Shown here: positions 1 to 5,293 of the stretch, one piece after another
How positions within the stretch are numbered: the first letter of the stretch is position 1
Layout of the letters: every line of letters begins with the position of its first letter
From: Acidobacteriota bacterium
GTDB taxonomy: Bacteria; Actinomycetota; Acidimicrobiia; Acidimicrobiales; UBA8190
DNA: 5,293 nt
Direction of reading: 5' to 3'
Assembly: GCA_028872975.1 (NCBI GenBank)
Contig: JAGWNV010000196.1
Coordinates: forward strand, 1 to 5,293
Program-made: the position numbers and the translations under genes
The notes under the pieces: generated by a model
What the model saw: the letters and a program-made list of their open reading frames with translations, nothing else
Told to the model about the DNA's origin: nothing
Database searches by the model: none

Positions 1-230
1 GGTCCGACCACGACGACGTGGAGGTCCTTCGATGCGCCGGCGAAGCTGGCCCCACCCCAACGGTCGAGCATGCCGAGCACGACGAGGGCGGCGGCGACGG
101 CGGCGATCGAGAACGCCGGGAGGAAGAGGCGCGAGGAAGGCCCTCGTGGCGCCCTCGTCCCCGCCGAAGGGGCGCCGCTACGGGCCGGAGGAGGCACGGG
201 CGGGCTCAGCTCGAGGGTGTCGGTCGCCAT
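1..230 (-). CDS. Partial membrane-anchored protein, N-terminus only, function unknown
   Basis: The minus strand is open from an ATG at 230-228 to the left edge, giving 76 residues without a stop. AGGA lies four bases upstream of the ATG (complement of 235-238) and acts as a plausible ribosome binding site. The N-terminal ~35 residues are rich in Pro, Ala, Ser and Arg, as in a cytoplasmic disordered tail. One hydrophobic segment follows (about residues 36-56, LFLPAF...VVLGML), then DRWGG and a short stretch ending DLHVVVVG at the edge. This looks like a single-pass protein with the N-terminus inside and a larger outer domain beyond the window, or the first helix of a multi-pass protein. The visible part contains no family motif, so no function is given. 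It is divergent from the lipoprotein gene at 391, with 160 bases between the starts. Confidence 0.6.
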   Translation of the reverse strand, partial: MATDTLELSPPVPPPARSGAPSAGTRAPRGPSSRLFLPAFSIAAVAAALVVLGMLDRWGGASFAGASKDLHVVVVG

Positions 231-390
231 GGGGTCCTCGCTCGTGCCACGTGCACTGACCTCCGGATACGGCCCAGCCCGGCGCACGGATTGGCCCACC
301 GGGACGGGGCCCGGGCCGACGGGGGGAATCCGTGTCGTCCGAGCCACCGTAGACCGTGGGAACGCGGCACATCCGATCCCAGGAGACGAC
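231..390. other. Divergent intergenic region upstream of two envelope genes
   Basis: These 160 bases separate two divergent starts and so should hold promoters for both. No convincing sigma70 pair was found on either strand. The 5' leader of the minus-strand gene contains a small dyad, GTGC-N5-GCAC (244-256). The lipoprotein's ribosome binding site, AGGAGA, is at 381-386. Confidence 0.35.
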
Positions 391-963
391 ATGGTGGACG
401 GGACACAAGACAGGCCGACCGGTCCCCGGCGATTCGGGCTCTTCGCCGTCGCCGCCGTCATGGGCGCGGCCCTCGCCGCGTGCAGCGCGGCCGGCACGGC
501 GACGGCGCGTCCCCCGAGCGGTCCGGTGGTCTCGGCCGTCGAGAACGCCGCCTTCGGGACGATCCTCTCGAGCGGTGGGAAGACGGTCTACACCCTGGTA
601 CCGAGCAGCACCGCCTGCGACTCGGCCTGCACGAGGATCTGGCCGGAGCTCGTCCTTCCGAGCGGAGTGACGACGGCGACCGCCGGCAGCGGCGTGCGCG
701 CCTCGGATCTGGGCACGGTGGACAGGGGCGGGGTCCGACAGGTCACCTATGCCGGCAAGCCGCTCTACTTCTTCGCCGAGGACACCGCCGCCGGACAGGC
801 CAAGGGCAACATCACCGACGTCTGGGGGAAGTGGTCCGTCGTCCCCGCCGCCGGTCCGGCGGGCAACGTCGAGCAGGCGCCCACGACGGCCGCGCCGGTG
901 CCCACGACGGTGCCGACCACGACCACGACGGCGCCGGGTGTGGGTGGGGGTGCCGGGTTCTGA
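391..963 (+). CDS. Secreted-repeat lipoprotein (Lipoprotein_15 / PF03640-like)
   Basis: A 190-residue predicted lipoprotein of unknown role on the outer face of the membrane. The start at 391 is chosen because AGGAGA lies at 381-386 and the signal peptide begins directly after it; the frame is open further upstream but has no such support. The signal has basic residues (R13, R14), a hydrophobic core and the lipobox LAAC, with Cys31 as the predicted lipidation site. The mature part resembles two copies of the 'secreted repeat' family. The first contains GKTVYTL (63-69) followed by CDSAC (76-80) and IWPEL; the second contains YAGKPLYFFAED (120-131), then a WGKW segment and VVP. The family's Y-x4-D signature is intact in copy two (Y126/D131), but the matching Asp is absent in copy one. 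Residues 162-183 form a Thr/Pro-rich, probably extended tail, and the protein ends GGGAGF. The family has no established biochemical activity. Confidence 0.85.
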   Translation: MVDGTQDRPTGPRRFGLFAVAAVMGAALAACSAAGTATARPPSGPVVSAVENAAFGTILSSGGKTVYTLVPSSTACDSACTRIWPELVLPSGVTTATAGSGVRASDLGTVDRGGVRQVTYAGKPLYFFAEDTAAGQAKGNITDVWGKWSVVPAAGPAGNVEQAPTTAAPVPTTVPTTTTTAPGVGGGAGF

Positions 964-1066
964 CCGGCCCGGCGCCGATGCGGAGCCGACACACCGGCCA
1001 CCCGACCCGCAATCTCCGTCCGCGTGCCGGCCGTATGGATATCGTGCTCACGCGTCGTGGGTGTAC

Positions 1067-1075
1067 GGAGGTGAG
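1067..1075 (+). promoter_or_regulatory. Strong Shine-Dalgarno and start-stop mini-ORF before small lipoprotein
   Basis: GGAGGTGA at 1067-1074 is nearly a full match to the 16S anti-Shine-Dalgarno sequence and supports initiation at the ATG at 1085. Between them lies an ATG at 1076 that reads M-V-stop (ATGGTCTAG, 1076-1084), so the real start codon follows a stop directly. The 1076 ATG is almost certainly too close to the Shine-Dalgarno to be used well. Confidence 0.6.
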
Positions 1076-1084
1076 ATGGTCTAG

Positions 1085-1297
1085 ATGACCGGTCGAGTTC
1101 TGCATGTGCATTCAAGGATCGCCCGAAAGCTCGCCCCGATCGCCGTCGTGGCGCTCTTCGGGGTCGCCGCCGCTGCCTGCAACAACGGCACGGGGGCGTC
1201 CAACGGCGGGAAGTCGAACACGCCCACGACGGCGGTCAATTCGGGATCGACGCCCACCACGGCCAGTCCCGGCGGGAGCGGCGGGGCCGGGTTCTGA
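1085..1297 (+). CDS. Very small lipoprotein with low-complexity mature region
   Basis: A 70-residue predicted lipoprotein. The signal peptide has basic residues (R11, R14, K15), a hydrophobic core (LAPIAVVALFGVAAAA) and a lipobox-like AAAC with Cys32 as the predicted lipid anchor. The +1 residues are Asn-Asn. Only 39 residues form the mature chain, rich in Gly, Asn, Ser, Thr and Pro with no folded domain apparent, and it ends GGSGGAGF. Coding is supported by the signal peptide, the strong Shine-Dalgarno at 1067-1074 and the tail shared with the lipoprotein upstream. It lies 121 bases after that gene on the same strand and could be co-transcribed or have its own promoter. It looks like the upstream lipoprotein without its repeat domain. 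Function is unknown; a short surface peptide or a remnant of a larger lipoprotein are both possible. Confidence 0.7.
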   Translation: MTGRVLHVHSRIARKLAPIAVVALFGVAAAACNNGTGASNGGKSNTPTTAVNSGSTPTTASPGGSGGAGF

Positions 1298-1311
1298 CGG
1301 CCAGCGCGCCT

Positions 1312-1328
1312 GCCCTGGTGGTCAGGGC
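1312..1328. terminator. Possible bidirectional hairpin between convergent genes
   Basis: GCCCTG (1312-1317) and CAGGGC (1323-1328) form a perfect six-pair stem with a five-base loop. The hairpin sits 14 bases after the small lipoprotein stop and overlaps the last codons and stop of the convergent tetR. There is no T-run on either side, so it is at best a weak or U-independent terminator. Confidence 0.3.
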
Positions 1329-1945
1329 GTGCCGGGGACGCCGGGTGGCTCCAGCGCCGCCGCGAACACGGTGAGCACGTCGTCGCCGTAGGGCGCGGCG
1401 GTGGCGGTGCCGAGCTGGACGATCGACATGAGCAGCGACAGCACGATGGCCACCACGCCGCTGCCGATGGCCTGGGGGTCGATGTCGACACGGACGGTGC
1501 CCGCCGCTTGGCCGGCCCGGAGCTGCTCGGTGCAGGCCTTGCGCAGCTCGGCCAGGGCGGGGATCTCGAGGACCCGGTCGGTCACCTCCGGCTCCAGGCC
1601 GGCCAGCACCCGGCGGGCCAGGGGATGGCGCTCGACGGCGCTCACCAGGGTCACGAGGAGCAGCTGGCGCCAGTCCTCGAGGGCCAGCGCCCCCGACATG
1701 GTGGAGAGGCCCTCCTCGATCATCCCCGCCGCGTCCTCGTCGAGGGCGGCCAGGAAGAGGGCCTCCTTGCTGGGGAAATAGGCGTAGGCCGCCGTCGGTC
1801 CCACTCCGGCGTCCCTGGCGATGTCGGCCACCGCCGTGGCCCGGAAGCCCTCCCGGCCGAAGCGGGCGATGGCCGCCTCGAGCACGGCCCGCCTGGTCTG
1901 GGCCCCCTTGCCCGTCCCGAGCCCCCTCTCGTCCATGGCAGCCAT
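1322..1945 (-). CDS. TetR/AcrR-family transcriptional regulator
   Basis: A 207-residue protein of normal TetR length, expected to act as a dimeric ligand-responsive repressor. The N-terminal DNA-binding domain spans about residues 15-62: helix 1 (RRAVLEAAIARFGREGF), then the helix-turn-helix TAVADIARDAGVGPTAAYAYF (37-57), followed by the hallmark PSKEALF (58-64). The rest is a helical ligand-binding domain that matches no specific ligand class I can name. The frame stays open far upstream, but those residues lie antisense to the divergent operon. The likely start is the ATG at 1945, or the ATG at 1936 three codons later; neither has a good Shine-Dalgarno. It is divergent from the operon at 2069, with 123 bases between starts holding an inverted repeat. 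That arrangement suggests it represses the operon and probably itself. Its 3' end converges on the small lipoprotein. Confidence 0.92.
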   Translation of the reverse strand: MAAMDERGLGTGKGAQTRRAVLEAAIARFGREGFRATAVADIARDAGVGPTAAYAYFPSKEALFLAALDEDAAGMIEEGLSTMSGALALEDWRQLLLVTLVSAVERHPLARRVLAGLEPEVTDRVLEIPALAELRKACTEQLRAGQAAGTVRVDIDPQAIGSGVVAIVLSLLMSIVQLGTATAAPYGDDVLTVFAAALEPPGVPGTP

Positions 1946-1951
1946 GCTACC

Positions 1952-1986
1952 AGGATTTGACGATTTGATGGATTCACTCAAATCCT
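1952..1986. promoter_or_regulatory. Probable TetR operator (nested inverted repeat)
   Basis: AGGATTTGA (1952-1960) and TCAAATCCT (1978-1986) are perfect nine-base inverted arms with a 17-base spacer. A second GATTTGA at 1962-1968 pairs with the same right arm, giving a 23-base palindrome (1962-1984) in which 9 of 11 pairs match. The stretch is distinctly AT-rich against the surrounding high-GC DNA. It begins seven bases from the tetR start codon and covers the -35 element and most of the spacer of the operon promoter. It is therefore well placed to control both directions. Binding by the adjacent TetR protein is inferred. Confidence 0.65.
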
Positions 1987-1993
1987 CTATTCT
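1965..1993 (+). promoter_or_regulatory. Sigma70-like promoter for the operon at 2069
   Basis: TTGATG (1965-1970) and TATTCT (1988-1993) match the -35 and -10 consensus at four of six positions each, with an ideal 17-base spacer. Transcription would start near 2000, leaving a leader of about 69 bases before the ATG at 2069. The -35 lies inside the left part of the inner palindrome and the spacer contains the right arm, so a bound repressor would block polymerase. Confidence 0.5.
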
Positions 1994-2068
1994 TGGGTAG
2001 GTACCAGGACGGGACCCCCCGAGGCGGCCCCAGGAGCCCACAGGCCCAGGAGCGAGGGAGACAGACCC

Positions 2069-2938
2069 ATGAGCCAGACCAGTGACCCCGGCATGACCAT
2101 CACCACGCGGAGGATGTCGTTCGAGGAGTCCCTCCGGGACGTCCCCCGGCACTTCGCCGGCGACGGCGACCTCGTGTCGAGCCACATCATCGCCGCCCTC
2201 TCCTCGGTGTTCCCCGACGGGGAGGACTACTTCGTCCGCTCGGTCCGCCACTTCCGCGACCAGATCACCGATCCGGTGCTGAAGCGTCAGGTGGCCGGCT
2301 TCATCGGCCAGGAGTCCGTCCACGGCCGCGAGCACCGCGCCCTCAACGAGCACCTGGACACCCTCGGCTATCCGACCAAGCGCTTCGAGCGGATCACGAA
2401 GGCGGGACTGGCCCTTCGGTGGAAGACGCTGTCGGCCAAGTCGAACCTGGCCCTCACCGCCGCCCTTGAGCACTTCACGGCCACCATGGCCGAGCTCGTC
2501 ATGACCGACGAGGAGATCCGCCACGCCCTCGGTCACGACGCCGTGCGCAACATCTTCGTCTGGCACGCCCTCGAGGAGTCCGAGCACAAGGCCGTGGCCT
2601 TCGACGTCTACCGGGCGGTGGGGGGCACCGAGCGGATGCGCGTGTTCACGATGAAGGTGGCCCGCTTCGGGTTCGTGCTCGGGACCATGGCCGAGCTCCT
2701 GGTGTCGCTGGCCATGGACCCCGCGACCTACAAGCGGGGCGCCCTCCGGGAGAGCCTCCGGCGGGTGCGGGGGACCTCGATCGTGAGCCGCGCGCTGTGG
2801 GACCAGCTGCGCGAGTACGACCGCCCCGGCTTCCATCCCAACGACCGGGACACCTCGGCTCTCGTGGCGCAGTGGCGCGAGGAGCTCTTCGGCACCGAGG
2901 GCACTCTCAACGCCCAGCTGGCCGGTTCGGCGGCATGA
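2069..2938 (+). CDS. COG3687/PF10118 'metal-dependent hydrolase' family protein, possibly di-iron
   Basis: A 289-residue soluble protein of the family annotated as predicted metal-dependent hydrolase. I recognise it from the FPDGEDYFVRSVRHF block (48-62), GFIGQESVHGREH (77-89) and WHALEESEHKAVAFDVY (165-181). Candidate metal ligands run E52, E82-x2-H85, E134, E170-x2-H173, with H89, H135 and E169 nearby. This is the order seen in ferritin-like di-iron proteins. The family's reaction is not established, so the hydrolase name is weak. The start at 2069 is supported by GAGGGAG at 2054-2060, about eight bases upstream; an in-frame ATG eight codons later is less well placed. It is the first gene of an operon and its stop overlaps the next start (ATGA). 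No signal peptide is present. An oxygenase or hydroxylase role would suit the neighbours but is inference. Confidence 0.88.
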   Translation: MSQTSDPGMTITTRRMSFEESLRDVPRHFAGDGDLVSSHIIAALSSVFPDGEDYFVRSVRHFRDQITDPVLKRQVAGFIGQESVHGREHRALNEHLDTLGYPTKRFERITKAGLALRWKTLSAKSNLALTAALEHFTATMAELVMTDEEIRHALGHDAVRNIFVWHALEESEHKAVAFDVYRAVGGTERMRVFTMKVARFGFVLGTMAELLVSLAMDPATYKRGALRESLRRVRGTSIVSRALWDQLREYDRPGFHPNDRDTSALVAQWREELFGTEGTLNAQLAGSAA

Positions 2939-4527
2939 CCGACGGCGCCGTGTCCACCCTTCGGGGCCACGGGCCCGAGCACCTCGACGTGGCCGTCGTC
3001 GGGGCCGGGCTGTCGGGCGTCGGGGCCGGCTGCTACCTCCGGAAGAAGGTCCCCTGGGCGAGCTTCGCCGTCTTCGAGGCCCGCCAGGCCATGGGCGGGA
3101 CGTGGGACCTGTTCCGGTACCCGGGCATCCGGTCGGACTCGGACATGTTCACCCTCGGCTATTCCTTCCGGCCCTGGGACGGGGAGAAGGCCATCGCCGA
3201 CGGCGCCTCCATCCTCCGCTACATCCAGGAGACCGCCTCCGCCTACGGCGTCGACGAGCGCATCCGCTACGGGCATCGGATCGTCCGGGCCGACTGGTCC
3301 GACGCCGAATCCCGCTGGCACGTGACGGCCGAGCGGGTGGGGGAGGGTACGGCCGTCGAGTTCACCTGCGGATTCCTCTTCGCCTGCGCCGGCTACTACC
3401 GCTACGACCACGGGTACCTCCCGGCCTTCGCCGGGATCGAGGACTACCGGGGCACCGTGGTGCACCCCCAGGCCTGGCCCGAGGACCTCGACGTGACCGA
3501 CAAGCGCGTCGTGGTCGTCGGCAGCGGGGCCACCGCCATCACCCTGGTCCCCGCCCTGGCCGAGCGGGCCGGCCACGTCGTGATGCTCCAGCGGTCCCCG
3601 AGCTACGTGGGGGCCGCCCCGGCCCGGAACCCGGTCGACGACATCCTTCGCAAGGTCCTGCCCGGGCGGCTCTCCGGACCCGTCATCCGGTGGATGCACG
3701 CCCTGTTCCTCCAGGGCTTCTACCGGGTGAGCCGCCGGCACCCCGGGCTCGTGAAGCGGCTCTACCGGGCCCGGCTGAGGCGCGAGCTGCCGCCCGGCTA
3801 CGACATCGGCACCCACTTCACCCCCCGGTACGACCCGTGGGACCAGCGCTTCTGCCTCGCACCCGACGGCGACCTCTTCGCCGCCATCCGCCGGGGCTCG
3901 GCCTCGGTCGTGACCGACCGCATCGCCCGCTTCACGACGTCGGGGATCCTCCTCGAGTCCGGCACCGAGCTCGAAGCCGACGTCGTCGTGACCGCCACCG
4001 GGCTCGAGCTGCAATTCCTCGGGGGCGCCGAGCTGTGGGTGGCCGGGCGCCCGCTCGACGTGGCCGGCAAGCTCACCTACAAGGGGATGATGCTCCAGGA
4101 CGTGCCGAACTTCGCCCTGGCCGTCGGCTACACGAACGCGTCGTGGACGCTCAAGGTCGACCTCACCTGCGACTACGTCTGCCGCATCCTCGACCGCATG
4201 CACCGGCGGGGTTGGGGCAAGGTGACCCCGGTGGCCGACGGGGCCGCCTCCACCGGTGAGCCGCTCATGGGGCTCGACGCCGGGTACATCCGGCGCGCCG
4301 CTCACCTCCTGCCCCGCCAGGGCGCCACGTTCCCGTGGCGGGTGCACCAGAGCTTCCTCCGCGACTATCGGGCCATGAAGCTCTCGGGCCTGGAGGGCGA
4401 CGGGCTCGTCTTCTCCCACCAGCGGGCCCGGGCCGCCGGGAGCGGGCCCGACGACGCCGCCCGGCCCACCGCGCCCGAGGCCGGGCCACCGCTCGAGCCG
4501 GTGGCCGTCCCGGCGTCGAAGGCCTGA
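2935..4527 (+). CDS. EthA/MymA-like FAD-dependent Baeyer-Villiger monooxygenase
   Basis: A 530-residue flavoprotein expected to use FAD, NADPH and O2 to insert oxygen next to a ketone, or to oxidise S or N atoms, in the cytoplasm. The FAD Rossmann motif is GAGLSG (23-28), with E48 ending the second strand, followed by GGTWDLFRYPGIRSDSD (54-70). The BVMO fingerprint appears as Y171-R-G-x3-H177-x3-W181-P182, with Tyr in place of the usual Phe. The NADPH Rossmann motif is GSGATA (196-201), followed by QRSP (219-222), whose Arg220 would bind the 2'-phosphate. ATG (354-356) is the conserved C-terminal flavin-site motif. Similarity to mycobacterial EthA runs nearly end to end as I recall that sequence (for example YKGMML and VGYTNASWTLK). 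It is about 40 residues longer than EthA, mainly through an Ala/Pro-rich tail after residue ~490. The start overlaps the previous stop by four bases, implying translational coupling. The natural substrate cannot be read from the sequence. Confidence 0.95.
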   Translation: MTDGAVSTLRGHGPEHLDVAVVGAGLSGVGAGCYLRKKVPWASFAVFEARQAMGGTWDLFRYPGIRSDSDMFTLGYSFRPWDGEKAIADGASILRYIQETASAYGVDERIRYGHRIVRADWSDAESRWHVTAERVGEGTAVEFTCGFLFACAGYYRYDHGYLPAFAGIEDYRGTVVHPQAWPEDLDVTDKRVVVVGSGATAITLVPALAERAGHVVMLQRSPSYVGAAPARNPVDDILRKVLPGRLSGPVIRWMHALFLQGFYRVSRRHPGLVKRLYRARLRRELPPGYDIGTHFTPRYDPWDQRFCLAPDGDLFAAIRRGSASVVTDRIARFTTSGILLESGTELEADVVVTATGLELQFLGGAELWVAGRPLDVAGKLTYKGMMLQDVPNFALAVGYTNASWTLKVDLTCDYVCRILDRMHRRGWGKVTPVADGAASTGEPLMGLDAGYIRRAAHLLPRQGATFPWRVHQSFLRDYRAMKLSGLEGDGLVFSHQRARAAGSGPDDAARPTAPEAGPPLEPVAVPASKA

Positions 4528-4529
4528 GC

Positions 4530-5293
4530 ATGGAGGGCTTCGACGGCAAGGTGGCGGCCGTGACCGGGGCCGGATCGGGCATCGGCCGGGCGCTGGCCAG
4601 GGAGCTCGCCCGCCGGGGCGCCCACCTGGCGCTCGCCGACGTGGACGCCTCGGGGCTCGAGGAGACCGTCACCCTGTGCGAGGGCACCGGCGTGAAGGTC
4701 CGGGGCCGGATCCTCGACGTGGCCGACGGCCCGGCGGTGGCGCAGTGGGCCGACGAGGTCGCCGCCGAGCACGGCCGGGTCCACCTGGCCGTGAACAACG
4801 CCGGGGTGGCCGTGGCCGCCACCGTGCAGTCCATGGCCATCGCCGATCTCGAGTGGCTGATGGGGGTGAACTTCTGGGGGGTGGTGCACGGGACGAAGGC
4901 CTTCCTCCCCCACCTGAAGGCGACCGGTGAGGGGCACGTCGTGAACGTCTCGAGCGTCTTCGGGCTGCTCCCGGTGCCGACCCAGGCCGCCTACTGCGCC
5001 TCCAAGTCCGCGGTCCGGGCCTTCACCGACACCCTGCGGATGGAGCTCGAGATCGAGCGGTGCGGCGTGTCGTGCACGACCGTCCATCCCGGTGGGGTGA
5101 AGACCGACATCGCCCGCCACGCCCGCATCGACGAGAGCGCCCGGCGGTGGAGCGGTGGCCGGGACGAGCTGGTGCGCCGCTTCGACCGGGTCGCCGTCAC
5201 GAGCCCCGAGGGGGCGGCGCGGCGCATCCTGGCCGCCGTGGAGCGGGACAGGCGGCGGGTGCTGGTCGGGCCCGACGCCTACTTCCTCGACTT
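4530..5293 (+). CDS. Short-chain dehydrogenase/reductase (SDR), 3' end cut by window
   Basis: The first 254 residues of a classical SDR, an NAD(P)-dependent alcohol/ketone oxidoreductase. The cofactor motif is TGAGSGIG (12-19). Asp37 at the end of the second strand (LALADVD) suggests NAD(H) rather than NADP(H). DV at 63-64 contacts adenine, and NNAG is at 89-92. The catalytic tetrad is N114, S142, Y155 and K159, the last two in YCASK. PGGVKTDI follows the active site. All catalytic residues are present. The start at 4530 lies two bases after the monooxygenase stop, with only a weak GAAGG upstream, so translation probably depends on coupling. The reading frame is still open at the right edge; usual SDR length suggests only a few tens of residues are missing. 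It resembles the SDR that accompanies MymA in mycobacteria. A role interconverting the monooxygenase's ketone substrate with an alcohol is likely but inferred. Confidence 0.94.
   Translation, partial: MEGFDGKVAAVTGAGSGIGRALARELARRGAHLALADVDASGLEETVTLCEGTGVKVRGRILDVADGPAVAQWADEVAAEHGRVHLAVNNAGVAVAATVQSMAIADLEWLMGVNFWGVVHGTKAFLPHLKATGEGHVVNVSSVFGLLPVPTQAAYCASKSAVRAFTDTLRMELEIERCGVSCTTVHPGGVKTDIARHARIDESARRWSGGRDELVRRFDRVAVTSPEGAARRILAAVERDRRRVLVGPDAYFLD

Noticed and set aside
308..317. GGCCCGGGCC perfect palindrome
   Set aside because: Short self-complementary G/C blocks are common at this base composition; it has no matching second site or link to a regulator.
325..353. GGAAT (325-329) with CGTAGA (348-353) as an ECF-sigma-type promoter for the lipoprotein
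   Set aside because: Spacing is 18 bases and the match is short. Such pairs occur by chance in high-GC DNA and nothing else supports it.
18..1088. 356-codon open frame on the plus strand across the left part
   Set aside because: The translation is dominated by Arg, Gly and Asp with no signal or domain. A different frame gives a convincing lipoprotein with signal peptide and ribosome binding site.
1953..1981. Minus-strand promoter for tetR using TTGAGT (complement of 1976-1981)
   Set aside because: The matching -10 position reads AAATCC, a very poor fit. The tetR promoter could not be placed.
1946..2836. N-terminal extension of the tetR frame
   Set aside because: The extension runs antisense to the hydrolase-family gene, has no motifs, and lies before a normal TetR N-terminus. 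The inverted repeat and promoter also fall inside it.
3102..4259. 385-codon open frame inside the monooxygenase gene
   Set aside because: Arg/Pro/Gly-rich shadow frame with no recognisable motif.
2728..4419. 563-codon open frame on the minus strand opposite the monooxygenase
   Set aside because: It is antisense to a gene with clear FAD and NADPH motifs. Its translation is a Gly/Val/Glu/His-rich string with no domain, as expected from high-GC third-position bias.

Overview
The window is high-GC DNA with strong G/C bias at third codon positions. It carries actinobacterial-style genes: lipoproteins with Thr/Pro-rich tails, a TetR regulator, an EthA-like flavin monooxygenase and a classical SDR. 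A high-GC actinomycete or Acidimicrobiia-type organism fits, but no marker gene settles the taxon. No RNA genes, mobile elements, CRISPR arrays or attachment sites were seen.

Left part (1-1297), envelope genes. A gene on the minus strand begins at 230 and runs off the left edge; only a proline-rich N-terminus and one membrane segment are visible. Divergent from it is a 190-residue lipoprotein (391-963) with the 'secreted repeat' (Lipoprotein_15) domain. It is followed by a very small lipoprotein of 70 residues (1085-1297). Both lipoproteins have a Thr/Pro-rich tail and end in the same residues, GGAGF, right at the stop codon.

Right part (1322-5293), a regulated oxidative catabolic module. 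A TetR-family regulator (1322-1945, minus) is divergent from a tightly packed three-gene operon: a COG3687/PF10118 'metal-dependent hydrolase' (2069-2938), an EthA/MymA-like FAD Baeyer-Villiger monooxygenase (2935-4527, overlapping by ATGA) and a short-chain dehydrogenase (from 4530, cut by the right edge). The gap between tetR and the operon holds an AT-rich inverted repeat that covers the -35 element and most of the spacer of a good sigma70-like promoter pointing into the operon. The simplest reading is a TetR operator that represses the operon.

The 'hydrolase' carries residues in the order E, ExxH, E, ExxH, which is the layout of ferritin-like di-iron proteins. If it is an oxygenase, the three enzymes could form one route: hydroxylation, oxidation of the alcohol to a ketone by the SDR, then ester formation by the BVMO. 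That route is inference. The gene families, the operon structure and the operator-promoter overlap are read directly from the sequence.
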